A stretch of 64,000 bases of DNA from Acanthaster planci (taxonomy: Eukaryota > Echinodermata > Asteroidea > Valvatida > Acanthasteridae): contig NW_019091387.1 of the NCBI RefSeq assembly GCF_001949145.1, positions 1,225,329-1,289,328 of the forward strand, written 5' to 3'. Each line of letters starts with the position of its first letter. Position 1 is the first letter of the stretch. The notes below the pieces were generated by a model that searched no databases, was not told the origin of the DNA, and was given only the letters and a program-made list of their open reading frames with translations. The translations under genes and the position numbers were made by a program. Shown in pieces: positions 1 to 12,105 of the stretch.

Positions 1-410
1 GGGGGTTCTCCCAGTACTGTACTCGGTCTTCATCTCGGGTTTTGCCTGATTTTATAACCTTCACTGGTTGGTGGTCCTCACATTATGGTTTGGACTGTAA
101 AGTAGGGACAAGTCTATGAAGTCACCATGTGATGTGATGTCCAACAATGAGGGGACATGCCTATTTGTGGCTCGATCATGTGATCATTTTGGTCCAGTGA
201 AACACAGTATTCTGGACAGAGGGGGCACTGCACTTGTTTTGGATTGAAACACCTGTAAACCTATACCTTCAGGGATTGATTTTAAAGATGAAGAGATGGA
301 GCCTGAAACAGAGATAAAGGCAAGTAAGGGAAAAACTCCCACATGCTGGTCTAAATTTTACTGGATATCTGAATGAGCCCCCAAAGAGTTAAACAAAAGG
401 TGAGATATAC

Positions 411-608
411 CTGCAAAGATGCCCACCAGCAGCACCACCACCCAGGCCGAGACCGCATAGAAGGCAGCCCTGACACGCCCCCACGCCGATGCGTTGCCGC
501 GCCGCGTGACGGCCTTGTGTTCCTTACGATATCGCTGCATGTCCCGTGCCCAATCGATGGTGTGGAAATCCTCATACTGATCCAGACCAGTGCTTCCTTC
601 ATACAAAT
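411..608 (-). CDS. ClC-like gene, coding exon 3
   Basis: The acceptor (TTTACTAG) is followed by AT, which completes a GAT codon from the previous exon. The exon encodes DLYEGSTGLDQYEDFHTIDW and then the first membrane helix. It ends ATCTTTGCAG before a GTATAT donor, in phase 1. This is the exon that identifies the gene: the FHTIDW block before helix B is diagnostic of the ClC-3/4/5 branch. Confidence 0.88.
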
Positions 609-3600
609 CTAGTAAACAAAAGAGGCCTCCCTTTTTTTACAAAGCAAAAATTGTGATCTTTCAATCAACCCGTTTTACCACAGGTTATACAGTTAGATAT
701 TAGATTAATGTTCAAGTAACTCCTCTGGCAGAAACACTTTGAAACCATCCTGAGCACAGCCATTTCAACTTTGGGTTTACAGACTTGAAATTAAATGGAA
801 TAAATTTCAAATACTGTACCGAATGAGGCACAAGTAAAATACAATAATGCACAGGATTTACACATTTGAAATAGCAATAACCTTTCTATCAAATCTATGG
901 AATATGTACATGTGAATTGTTTCCACAGACTTGTCTGCCATGGTTAGCTTAGATTATTTACGTACGGGCTATAAAACTGGGTCAAGAAGTCTATTCTTTT
1001 CCCGATGGCAAAAGAATCTAAACGTGAATGTACATGTATACCCAAAACAGGCCTTGTCTTTTTTATACAAAATTTTATTTTTTATTCAAGCAATAATACC
1101 TAAATCCCACAGATGACTATCTATAAATTTACCCATACAAGGCAATCTGGAATTCTATTTAAGAAAAGAATTTATTTTTGTTGTATTGCAAGGTGAATGT
1201 CCATTGAAAACTGCTCATTGTACACTCGAGGTCATTCAAGAACATCAATACGAATGCCCAAGGTTGACCCCAATAGGGCAGCCGTATGCTAACCCACATG
1301 CACTGAACAGGCAGATGCTTTGTCTTTGAATGACCCTGCCATTTGGAAATTTATAGCAAACTGACTCATGTTACTGTAGTATCTTGAACTACCAAGGAGA
1401 GGCTGATTTGAAATATTGTGAAATTATACAGAGTACAACTGCCAATCCTCAGATTACCACACAAACTGCAGACATACGGTAATTGAACTCTGCAGAAGAC
1501 AACCTCACAGTGCTTTGAAAAGTGAGCGTTGACTTTGCTGGCAAAGAGCTTACATTGTAAGTACATCTTGAACGGATGTGTATAACACACCATGACAATT
1601 TCTGTATGCAATATAGGGTGGTATTTATACTGGTCCCCACACAGAGTCTCAACTAGCCAATGGAGGCTAGGGAGAGTTGCATAATTCAGAACAGCTGGAA
1701 CATTCCCATTGGAACGCTGTGTTCTCATTCCTGAACGGTTGGTCGTTCTGTTGGGAACAGTGGCATTCCACATGGAATGCTGTGTCCCTGTGTGAGAACA
1801 GTCTGACAGGAACATGCGTTCCCGTCGGAATGTCCTCATTCAGGTAGCTTCACATCACCCATGTACAACTCTTCAGCCCAATGTCCCAAAACGGAGCCTG
1901 CCATGATGAACGAGCACAGGTAAACTACATGTACTTTGCTTTTATGATAGGCCTAATTTTGAATAAGAATTGGAAGTAAACTGAAGATGGAAATGTGCTG
2001 TGGCAAGATTTGTTCATCTGATGATGGAAATTTGCTTTTCACTGAGATACAAAAGTGAAAGCACTACATGTACGTGCTGACTACATACAGAGTATATGTT
2101 GGTGTGCGTGTGTCACTACGCTATAGGCTGCAACGTGGAGATTACATGTTTATATAATTGCATTAGTCATGTCATTCAAGCTTTCTAGTGATTTTAAGAC
2201 CTAACCCCAGACCCCTTCAATTACCGTTTAGGTTTCCAAATTGTTTCTGATATGATGGAATACCGGTACTTATAACTAGAAACATTGTGATGATAAAGCC
2301 CTCTACCACACAAGCCTGACGATGAATAAAACACTCGCGAGTACAGACGTTAACAGACATTACAGACGTCCAGAAATACTCAAAATTCATTGCACGGTAA
2401 GCTTTGTCGTGGTGAATATGGAAAAGAAATCACAAAATGCTGCACTCTAGCTGCCATGCTTCGGACACAGAAATCTTTTTTCCTGATTGTGAATTTCTAA
2501 CAGCGGGACCGTCCACTGAGAGCATGCGCTGCCTGGCACGGTCAATGCACAAAGTGGAACGTGCCAGCGATGCAGGCACGTTCTGATGGAACACCAGCGT
2601 TCCGGTGGGAACAGTCTAACGGAATGGGAACATTCCCGATTTTTAAGACACTCCCTTAAGCACACATGGAGTCCTCATGCATTCATGTATCACAGCTGAA
2701 TGTAGAAATATTGCTCCAACACTTTGTCTTTGAGTGTGAAAAAAAGGCAACAATGCAGTAAGAAATTTCGCATGGGGAACAATTTGCTGGGGAACAGTGG
2801 CATGCGAGACTTTTTGCTCAGCAGTATAGCTCTCAAGCCAAGCAGGCCTTAGCCGCCAGTTCAGACCAACAGGGGTATCACACTTCAGTAACCAGGTATG
2901 CAGCTGGCTTCGTATGGATTGGGTTGGAAGGGATTAGCACACTGGCCCTGGTGCATGAATACAGGCGAGTCACAATAGTGCACCACCAAGAGTTTGCAAC
3001 ACATTGGCCAATCGTAACACGCAAAAGTTGTCGACCCTTTCCAAACAGGCATTGGGTCCACAAATTTTGCGCATTGTGATTGGCCAACGCGTTGCAAACT
3101 CTTGGTGGCCCACTATTGTGAAACGGCTGTATCATCTGTGATATAACGCTTTATATTTTCAGTTGCAAGTACCACTGCACCTGGCATGAGTTTACTATGA
3201 CCGACTGGTAATTGAAACTTTTAAGGCAAGAAACGTTTGTAATTGAGGAAAGCTGTCGTTACCAGATCCATTTTCCAACCCGTTCATGCTGCGCCTATTG
3301 CGTGTAGATACCCCAATGAGGAATGATGATGACACATCGGTGTCTGTGCTGATGTCCAACAGGTCGTCATCATCGGTGACGGACGTTCCCCCATCGCCGT
3401 AGCTCCGCCTTCTGCTACCATCGCTGATCAACTTGTCCCGTTCCATGGTGCGAGTGTGCAGCTCAAACCAGCTGTGTGCAGTGAACCAAGTAGCATTAGA
3501 ATGTGTACAATGAAAAGATCAAACCAATCACAAATAAAATCATGCACATTACACCCGGACAATTCTGCTTCAGAGCTGAATAGACCCAATTCCAATCACA

Positions 3601-6176
3601 GTCTAGGAATACACGCAATTCACACTACACTGCCCCCTCCACAAAAAAAGTTTTGCCATAACGAGGAATTTGTCAAATTTACAGTTGACAAAAATCTGGC
3701 TGGCTTTCTGTGATTTGCATTTGAGTGAATATCAGACTATATATGACTTCAGGAAATGTTTGATGCCTGTGGATTGGGGCATACTGTGCCTCACCAAAAC
3801 ATCTGGATAATTCAACACTGATACATGTAACACAAATCTTCCACCAAAGACAGGCAAATATCAGGAAAAACTCAAGTTCCCAGCGTGTAGTGCAACCTGC
3901 AAAAAGACTTTGTCAACAGTATCCCACAATGCACTAAAATCTGGCCTCTCTGTAGTAACCTCTTGGTGGCGTACTGTAGAGTGAATCACCTGCATTGTTA
4001 CTGAAGTTAACTTTTCGGGGATTCTGGACTGCAGTAAATGACTCCAGCTAGATTTCAGACAGAATCGGACAATGTTGAATTGTTGAAGATGGGCCTACTT
4101 CAACATGCAGGGGTGTGAGTGGCCACTTAAACTTAAAAGTTGAAAACAGCTAGCAAAAAGCTGGAATGTGAAAGGTTCCCATACTTTTGTCCAGATCAGG
4201 TGTGCAAAAAAATTGAAAATCAGGGTCAACATCTAAACAATAAAAGCGGAAATCAGCTAAAAAGCTGAATTCTCACACTCCGAAACATGATTAGAAAGAC
4301 CTGCCTTTCGAGATTTTCTTACACATAGCTTTCTTATGTCATGTTGTCAATTACCTGAACATAGTCATACTCACCATCAGCACAAAGCTCATGTTATGAA
4401 CAGTTTTTATCTTGTTAATAGCATGTATATTTTAGAGACATCAAAATTGGGAACTCCCAGAAAAGTTATGAAATGCACAATATACATGTACATCTACCTG
4501 TAGCTGAATCAACATCATGGACACACAGTATCTCCAACTGCAAATTTTGTACTACAACCATCATACATGTACATGTACATGACTATAGAACACCGCACCA
4601 ACAGCATGAAGTCCAATCAATATGTATACAGTACATGTACATGTATGTACAACAGCTGCACAATGGCGCAGGGACTGTTACAGAATTGTCCACTGCTGTA
4701 ATTTCATTTCCTCCTTTGGCACGTGATCCACTCAAGTTTCATTAGTGTCTGCGAATCTGTTAAGATCTATGTGACAAATCAAAAATGAAAGCACGGATAA
4801 CCAGCAACCTCAATGAGAGCCTTTATGTACACTTGTAACATGAATGTGCAATACAAAGCAAGGGACTTTAATACATGTACATACATGTACATGCGTGTAT
4901 GTTGTATTGCCTTGTGGATGTGACAATTTTTACCATGGTATTGGTTTCAGAATTGTGTTTACTCTTGGAAAACCAATCAGCACTGTACTTCTGCAAAGGT
5001 ATCCCACAATGACAAGCTTAAACAAGTTTGATCAGAGAGGAAAATGTAGAAACGAAACCGGACTGACAAACTCTCAGACACGCAGTTTATGAAAGGATCA
5101 ATGCAATATGGTTCTGTCAGACATGCTTTTTGCACAACTTCAAACTCCAAAAACCTATTTTGATTAATACTGAGAAGTCCACTGTTTGATTATTCAAAAT
5201 TGTCCACGCTAAGGGAGGTGCTGTTGTTGTGATGTCATTCAGAGAAGCCACTGCTCACTTTGGACGTTTCATGTTGAAATTGTGAAACCAAATTTTGCTC
5301 ACTGAAAACCTTTATGAAAAAAAAAATGGCCCCTTGTTAACAAACATGACAACGAATCACCAAAGATGAGGAAAATTGGGGCAACCCCTGATTCAAGCAG
5401 TTTCTTGTGCACAAATCAACTCAACAGTGAGGTGTTCTGCCTGGAATGACATCAAAGTTTTGCTAGCAAATACAGAACTTTGCCTCAACATACAAACAAA
5501 AATACCAAATTAACCGTAAACATTGTAAAGCAAAAATTGAAAACAACGTTAACTGGGGCATGCAGACATTCAAGGGTCGAAGTACAAACAAAATTGCGCT
5601 GTATTTGATAACCGTTTAACTCAGAATATTTGTGATACTCATGCAAACATGTGCAGCTGTAATTTTCGCAACCAAACACAAGGCATTACATCGTTAATAA
5701 CTCATTCTACTTGTTATTGTTGGGAAAAGTTAAAATTGGAGCAAATTTAATGGCCCAGTTGTGACTACCCATGGACAAAAGTTGTCATCCAGCCAAGTCA
5801 TGAGTCAAATTATTTCAAAACACAAGTCTGACAACTTTCAAAACGGACGAAAAATGACAAAATAGTACCTGTCATTCATTTCTGTTTTGGACTTCAGACG
5901 GAATGACTTATGACTATTTATGGCTGACTCAATTACGAATGTACCACTGCTATCGGTTTTGTTGGGTAGGGTAGTTAATACATAAGATGGCTTGAACAGC
6001 CTGACAAATCAAGCTTTCAACTTTGCTCCACTGGCAAAAGAAAAAGAACCCAAAGACAACAACACAACACCAACTACAAGTTAGCAATCAGAGCAAAGAA
6101 CTTACACTGACGGCTTGCCCGCCCCATCCTGATCTTTATCAGGACTGTCACAGGAGTTAAGCCTCGTGTAGTTCAT
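411..6176 (-). CDS. ClC-3/4/5-type Cl-/H+ antiporter, N-terminal part (three coding exons, continues past left edge)
   Basis: Members of this family exchange chloride for protons in endosomal membranes. Coding exons on the minus strand are 6176-6106, 3471-3263 and 608-411. All have GT..AG borders and their phases agree, giving 159 codons plus one base before the last donor. An acidic stretch with a double leucine (DDDDLLDIS, residues 57-65) resembles the clathrin and sorting signals of ClC-3 N-termini. The family signature follows as YEDFHTIDWARD (residues 105-116). The hydrophobic start of the first membrane helix, WVVVLLVGIFA, is at residues 149-159. The transport domain and CBS domains lie outside the window. 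Two starts are possible: ATG at 6176, or an internal ATG at 3446 with a strong CACCATGG context, which would allow a shorter isoform. The choice among ClC-3, -4 and -5 cannot be made, since invertebrates usually have one co-orthologue. Confidence 0.85.
1697..1835. repeat. Cluster of GGAAC/GTTCC-type words
   Basis: Within about 140 bases the words GGAAC, GTTCC, GGAAT and ATTCC recur many times on both strands (for example GGAACATTCCC at the left end). Nothing similar fills the neighbouring intron except the second cluster near 2500-2645. It may be a decayed inverted-repeat element. The spacing also resembles heat-shock elements (GAAnnTTC), but function is not shown. Confidence 0.4.
2500..2645. 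repeat. Second cluster of GGAAC/GTTCC-type words
   Basis: This is a related cluster containing GGAACGTGCC, GGAACACC, GTTCCGGTGGGAAC and GGAACATTCCC. It shares the GGAACATTCCC word with the cluster near 1697. I infer two diverged copies of one element. Confidence 0.35.
2959..3132 (+). mobile_element. Foldback MITE, copy 1 of 4
   Basis: A near-palindrome of about 175 bp. Each arm of about 75 bp carries CACAATAGTGC, CCACCAAGAGTTTGCAA, TTGGCCAATC and GTCGACCC-type blocks. The arms meet at a short asymmetric centre (CCCTTTCCAAAC...CATTGGGT) that gives orientation. Other copies are at 8689, 55828 and 58608. There is no coding capacity. This copy sits about 130 bp past the donor of ClC-like exon 2. 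Confidence 0.85.
3263..3471 (-). CDS. ClC-like gene, coding exon 2
   Basis: The acceptor CTGCACACAG at 3472-3473 joins in frame with the upstream exon (GT plus C gives GTC). The exon encodes SVWFELHTRTMERDKLISDG and the acidic DDDDLLD stretch, and ends GGATCTG before GTAACG. An internal ATG at 3446 in a CACCATGG context could start a shorter protein. Confidence 0.75.
3472..6105 (-). other. Intron 1 of the ClC-like gene
   Basis: No coding exon seen. ACATGTAC-type palindromic runs occur at about 4563-4580, 4632-4650 and 4872-4895. Confidence 0.55.
6106..6176 (-). CDS. ClC-like gene, candidate first coding exon
   Basis: The minus strand opens ATG AAC TAC ACG and encodes MNYTRLNSCDSPDKDQDGAG followed by KPS. 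It ends in phase 2 before a consensus GTAAGT donor. Its frame continues exactly into the exon at 3471 through ten codons upstream of the internal ATG. That in-frame fit is the main evidence. The sequence itself matches no family I can recall. Confidence 0.6.
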
Positions 6177-6957
6177 GGCTCAACAGCCAGTGTTAGCAAG
6201 CCCTGCACACTGCATGCAATGTTTCCGTGTGCCTGTTTCTACACAGCTGCCGAGTAAGTGCAAAAGAAAAGGCTGGGGTTAGTCAGTCCTCTGCCAAAGA
6301 GTTGATTACAGAAAAAAAGAAAGATGATCACAAAAAATTGTCTAATGAGATGATCAGTGAATTTATGATTGTGGTACCTGTTTGTTTGACAGCTTTATCT
6401 CGATTTTCTGTAAAACACAGATCTCCTGTACTAATTCCTAACATTTCAACATCAGTGGAAGAAGTACAGGTGCAAACTCAACACTGTTTCCAAATAAGAG
6501 AGCAGCGTTGGCCCTCATTCATGCTTAATTTTAATACATGTACACATAATTCTGTATGGCCAGGTACCCTGTGGACACTAGACAAATACTTGCATACAGC
6601 TTCAGGGTTCACATTGTTGTGCATGCAAACCCCAACACTGCAAATTTCCCACACCAGTTTCCCTTAGGCCCTATTCATAGTGCTCCTTACCACTGTCCAA
6701 AACACATTCCACATTTCATATTGGTGTGCTCCATGTACATGTACAAGTGATTGAAAATTGAGATGTACAACAAACTCAAAATCTTTCATGTATTGAATGC
6801 GTCTTTTATGGTACGCCAATACTTTGTGAGCCCTCAAATTTTCCAGGATAATCTGGCCCATGTCATTATGGATGGACAGAAATGTACAAATGACTTGCAA
6901 TACAGCTATATTTTCATGACTGATTCTAAAATCTATCAATGAGATGTATATACAGTA

Positions 6958-6998
6958 TGTGCATGTACACGTACATGCACATGTACATGCACATGTAT
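6958..6998. repeat. ACATGTAC-type palindromic simple repeat
   Basis: A run of overlapping CATGTACA / TGTACATG / CACGTACATG words. This is one of the longest of several dozen short tracts of the same palindromic word in the window. Confidence 0.8.
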
Positions 6999-7470
6999 CT
7001 CTAAAAATGCAGAAACATGAAGCACAATGAAACGAACTGACCCAGGTCATGCAGTCATGGCACGGTGAAACTAACCACGCTTGAGGATCCATGAAATGTT
7101 CCATTTTTCCTCCTTTCGGTCGCAGGGAAATCAAATATTGAACGATTCCCTCGCAAGGCTAGTTTTACCATACCAAAACAAATCTGCAGGTCAGGCCAAG
7201 TGAAAAGAAGGAATAGGAGGCGGCAGCCATTTCAAAACAAAAATTCTATACAATGGCAGATGCATCTCTGGTGGTCATTGGCATCAAGATGCACCAGGAT
7301 GCGTGCATCTTGGAAAATATGGAGAAAAACAAACGAAATTGAAACGGGAAAAGAAACTAAGCAGAAATTAAAATGAAAGGAAGAAAGGGTACAAACCACC
7401 AATGAGTGAAAACATCATCAAACACTGAAAACATAACAACAAATCTCACTCAAAACAGACTTCAAGAAAC

Positions 7471-8236
7471 TTAAAGACCAACTCCAAGGATGTAAACCTT
7501 TCTCATATTGAATCTTATTCAGAAGAGCCAAGTCTAATAAAAGTGGCAGATTTCAATACATGTATCTCCCTTGTTATACACGTTTTGTACCCATTTTTCC
7601 TGCGAGTCCAGTCCGGTATTGTAAAAATGGACGTGTCGTCACGACTCATTCATGTCATTTGCATCTAATGAATATTGATTTTTAAGATGCATTACCGTGA
7701 AGAGGAAATACATGTACCACAGTGAGTGCACTTTAGGCATGCATGGCACGTGTAGCCACAGACAACAGCACGAACTTGAAGAGTGCTCTCATTCTTCGAA
7801 AACTTGAAGAATTTCAATCCCAGTTATTTCGCAGGATTTATACATTCACCAATGAGGCACAATTTTAGCATTACGGTTAATCATGAAGAAAGAAGCACAA
7901 ACTCTCGACGGAAAAGAGATTATGCGACACAGTAGAAGCGGCACACAAATCTATCCTCAGCATGCGGTGCACGCACACGTAGCCATGGATACCAGTTTCA
8001 ATGTTTTCTCAAGTATTACATCATACAAATTTTGTTTCTCAACAGTGCCGCCAGCGGTCAGATTGTGGAAATTTGTTCACAAAACTCTAATGCACCATTA
8101 AAAAGTTTCAGCAAAATTCCAAAAAATACAGATGCAATACAGACATGATTTGGTAATGAACATATAATTTATTACACACTAGACACAATTATAGTTTATT
8201 TTCAAAACTTTTTAAAGCGTTGGAGTTGGTCTTTAA
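7471..8236. mobile_element. TTAA-flanked MITE with AGACCAACTCCAA termini (piggyBac-like)
   Basis: The left end reads TTAA then AGACCAACTCCAAGG. The right end reads CGTTGGAGTTGGTCT then TTAA. The inverted termini match over about 13 bp, and both ends are bounded by TTAA, the piggyBac target site. The interior of about 758 bp has no transposase. A 72-codon open frame at 7883-8101 is not recognisable. Confidence 0.65.
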
Positions 8237-8688
8237 AGGCTCTCCCATGCCTTCCAGCTTCTTGCAGTAAATTTCACACAACATTGTAACTGGTGTTTTT
8301 TGTGATTCAGGACGTACAGGATTGAGACACGATTATCTCTCTCAAATTCAACAAGTCAAGGCACAACGCAAGACGTCACATCACGGGTCATGGATGTACA
8401 ACCTACAAATACACGACATGGACTATTGCATAGTACATTATGTTAGCCAGTACAAATACTCAAACACATGGCAGGGCCTAGCCTACCTGTCAGCACCAGG
8501 TAGTGAAGAAATGCATTAGTAGTGTGTAAATGTTGGGCACAATCAGTCGATTTGCACAATCACTCAATATTTGCATATCTGTACATGACTGCACAAATGT
8601 CTACAGTCAGATGGTGGGGCTATCACATGCAGGTAATGCTGTCATGGTGCCAGTTGGTGTTCGATTTTGAAATGTGCTTGGACAGAGA

Positions 8689-8862
8689 ATACGGGCGATT
8701 CGCAAGAGTGCGCCACCAAGAGTTTGCAATGTGTTGGCCAATCATAACGCACAAAATTTGTCGACCCTTTCCAAACGCACACTGGGTCGACAAATTTTGC
8801 GTATTGTGATTGGCCAACACGTTGCAAACTCTTGGTGGCGCACTGTTGTGAAACGGCTGTAT
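8689..8862 (+). mobile_element. Foldback MITE, copy 2 of 4
   Basis: Same near-palindrome as at 2959, in the same orientation (centre CCCTTTCCAAACGCACACTGGG). The arms carry GCGCCACCAAGAGTTTGCAA and its complement. Confidence 0.85.
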
Positions 8863-9980
8863 TGGCTAAGACAACAAATTGGAAAAAAAAGAGTTAGAAA
8901 CACAATCACGCGAAGCTAAAACTTTTCACAACCAGCACCATGATCAGTGTCCTCTGCTGACACGACTGATCTGTTAATTCATGGAGGTCAATTAAACTGC
9001 ATGATCTGATGATTTTATTAATAATTCCACCATTAGCCAATAACCTTTTGTGTGTAATTTGTAGTTGTCATTGAGGCAGATTATTTTCAGAAAGGAAAGT
9101 CGGACATAGAAGATCGAGTGATCGTGCCCAATATGATAAACATGGTACGCCTACATGTGTATCATGAGTAACCTTAATTCGCGCATACAAATTTTCGCGC
9201 ATCCAACTTTCTTGCTGTGAAACTCTTGAATGAAATCATGCACAGACGTTAACTAACTGTCGATCAATCGTCACTTCAGAGTTCTCTGTCTGCAGCTATG
9301 TGCAAATTAAAAGCTTTTCCAGTGAGAGTTTGGGAAAAATGTCTGCAGAGCATAGTTTTTACTTAACAGACTAAATACAAAAATTAACTAGTTGAAATTG
9401 TCTAGAAAATGGATAAATGGTCGCTGTTCGCTCACGATCAGTGCTGGTCGTCCGACAAGGGCACTGATGACAACTTTGGTCAACTTTCACCAACTACTGA
9501 GGGCACTATGAAAAATTTGGAGCCTGAAAAAGCACTTTGCACCTTATTTTTTGAGATTTCCGTTGCCGATGATGGGCGTGGATTTGGCGGTACTGTATTT
9601 TGCAACTTTTTCAAAAAATAAACCTAGACAGAGAAGTGTTTTCATAATATCCAGATCAATTACCCACAGCAATGCTTATATGATTTATTTGTAAGAATTA
9701 AAATTTATGCCTCACGGTAACTTAAAATGAAATTGACTAACAGTAAAATCTAGTAAAACGAAAAACAGACATTGATAAAAAAATCAAGCTTTGGCAAATA
9801 AAAGGGCTTTTTTCTGTCAAACTGCATCACTACATCCAAGCAATTAATGCAAAAAATAATTCCTCATTCAAGAGACATTAACTGGCAGATTTTTCAGAGG
9901 TAGGGCATTACCGATAACCCCTAAAATGACGTTCACAACGTACATGCGCGAATTTTGGTGACGTACGTTTTACAGAAACA

Positions 9981-11525
9981 GGTCAACTCGTACCTCGGAC
10001 AACTCGTACATCATCTCAACATAACTATACCAAGTCATACCTCAGACAACTCGTACCTTCACAGTAATCAGAGCTTGCTCAGAGCTTTATTATTATTGCA
10101 ATCAACTTGAACGATACTTTGGTTTCTTAGTCGTGAGTTTGTCACCTGATTTGACATTTGGGCTACTCTACCTTCCCAACACGCTGCTGGGGTGACATTA
10201 AGGCATTAATGTGAGATGCGTCAATGTCAGGCGTGTGCTCAGGCAACTGGCACTGGTCAGCGTGGCCGGCCGTGATTGAATGCAATTTTCACCGGAATCT
10301 TCACCGTTGCTTAAGCGATAGTGAGCCTAAGTTTTCAAAATTTTGTATCAATATTGTAAAATATTTGGATATGACCTTGCATATCACTTATTGCCATCGA
10401 TCCATTTAGAGCAGCTTGATTTATTCTTATATGATTTATTTTTTGCTGTCCACTGTAATGAAGTGATGTCATTAATTCAAATTTATACAGTAATGTCAGT
10501 TGTAACTTGTCAAAAAAAAAGAATTAAAAACAAGAGGCAACCATCCCCCAAAAACGAGTCCAAAAACATTTCCAAAAGAAACAAAGACATGACAAGTTTT
10601 ATTAAGTACACCCCCAAAAATAAGTTACTAGGCAAAGCCATCATTCCCCCACAAAATGAAAAGTCCAATAACATTTTCCCAAAGCCACAATAATAAACTG
10701 AAGTCTCTTCCCCCCCAAAAAAAGAATGTTAATAAGGAAGGCAACCACCCTTCCCCCTCCCCAAAAAGGGTAATGAGTATCACAATAAATGAATAAATCG
10801 GTTCACTATTCCAGTTTACACTTGTAAGTTATTTCATAATTAATTGGATAATTGGATATGTTCACCAGCGGATTTCGAATTTAATGTTGTGAATAATTAT
10901 CTACAAATAAAACTTTTGAAGATGATTTCAACGATCAGTGCCAGCTACCGCAGTAATTCCTGTTCACAGATTCCAGAAACTTCAATGTTGATATTGAGTC
11001 AATCAAAACCTATAGATAATGAAAAAACGGAGACAAAGAACAGCTTATGCTTGTATCTTTAAGATACAACCCAAAACTCCAAGATTGGAAGACACTATTT
11101 AAGGTCTCCCACACCAGCGGCTGCGTACTACGTACGAATGGTGCACCTTGCGTATGCCGCATCAGAGTCAAGGCCTCTCAACAGTTGAGTCAAGTTGATT
11201 AACGGTCAGATTGTTCAACATCCATCACGTAAACCGACGGCACTAACGCCTGCGGCAGGCACTATGCAGAAAATCATGCTTGCACTCAGTATTTATAAAG
11301 ATCTTTCCTTGATATACACGTACATTGTCAAATCTGATCCTTAACCAAGCTGAAAAGGAAAAGCAAGAAAGTTACAACTGAATAGCCAACATGAAGGTAC
11401 GAGTGGTCTTCACTCGAGGTATACTACGAGTTATCCAAGGTACATGTTGCCCATGGTCAGATGGTGCAAGTTGTCCAAGGTAGGAGTCATCCAATGAAGG
11501 AGACATCCAAGGTACGGATCAACTC
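9981..11525. mobile_element. Candidate DNA element with inverted terminal arrays of GGTACGAGTTGTCC words
   Basis: The left 80 bp (9981-10060) repeats ACTCGTACCTCGGACAACTC-type words. The right 130 bp (11394-11525) carries the inverse orientation (GGTACGAG, GTTGTCCAAGGTA, ATCCAAGGTACG). The outermost ends pair as GGTCAACTCGTACCTCGGA with the complement of TCCAAGGTACGGATCAACT. The 1.3-kb interior has no recognisable protein and includes an A/C-biased tract (10500-10780). Confidence 0.45.
10500..10780. repeat. A/C-biased low-complexity tract
   Basis: The plus strand is almost free of G over long stretches and repeats CCCCCAAAAA-type runs about every 30-70 bases. The frame is open over part of it (10343-10693), which follows from the composition and does not indicate a gene. 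Confidence 0.6.
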
Positions 11526-11806
11526 AAAAACAATTTTACTGCAGCCATGACAGTCGATCCCACTCGTTTGCAGACAACATTGTCCCTGCTGCTTCGGTGA
11601 CATCCGTTCTTCATTATTCCATGTAGGATTTTAGTCAAACTTTCAACTACCTGACTACTGAGAAAGAAGCCATCAGAAATTTAGTTTATCATATTTATAT
11701 TTAGTTTATTTAAGAACAAAGTTTGGTCAAAGCATATGTAGCCTGGGCCTAATAACTGACTAAGTCCGCAAATATTCGTGACTCGGTCGTGGATATGTTA
11801 CGGTTC

Positions 11807-12105
11807 CGCCCCAACTATAGCATCTGTGCCCACTGTTGAGCTGCAGATGGGCTGGCCCAACTATTGTTGACCAATTTCTATAGAAATTTTCTCAACCTTC
11901 ATGACCTTATCCAAGTTTATGCATCTCTTACACTTCATCTATGACATGACACAGCCTCACAGCATGCGAGGATACAATGAATACGACTTTGGCACATGCT
12001 GGACACATGCACACTGGAACTCTGTGTTGTAGTTGGGCCGGCCCAATTACATGTTTACTCAAGTCGTTACGAGTCCAAAAATAGTTGGGGCTGATGTTGT
12101 GATTG
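11807..12105. repeat. Nested inverted repeat, probable degraded foldback element
   Basis: The outer arms read CGCCCCAACTAT and ATAGTTGGGGC. The inner arms read GGGCTGGCCCAACT and AGTTGGGCCGGCCC. The order outer, inner, inner, outer fits one decayed palindromic element. Confidence 0.45.

Larger units (their letters stand above)
609..3262 (-). other. Intron 2 of the ClC-like gene
   Basis: It is AT-rich with no convincing coding exon. It holds two clusters dense in GGAAC/GTTCC words (about 1697-1835 and 2500-2645) and one foldback MITE at 2959-3132. Confidence 0.7.

Noticed and set aside
1366-1839. 157-codon minus-strand frame
   Set aside because: It overlaps the GGAAC/GTTCC word cluster within the ClC-like intron and lacks splice sites in a compatible phase.
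6227-6667. 146-codon plus-strand frame (KEKAGVSQSSAKELITEKKK region)
   Set aside because: The composition is partly protein-like, but there is no splice context, start context or family match, and it overlaps simple repeats downstream.
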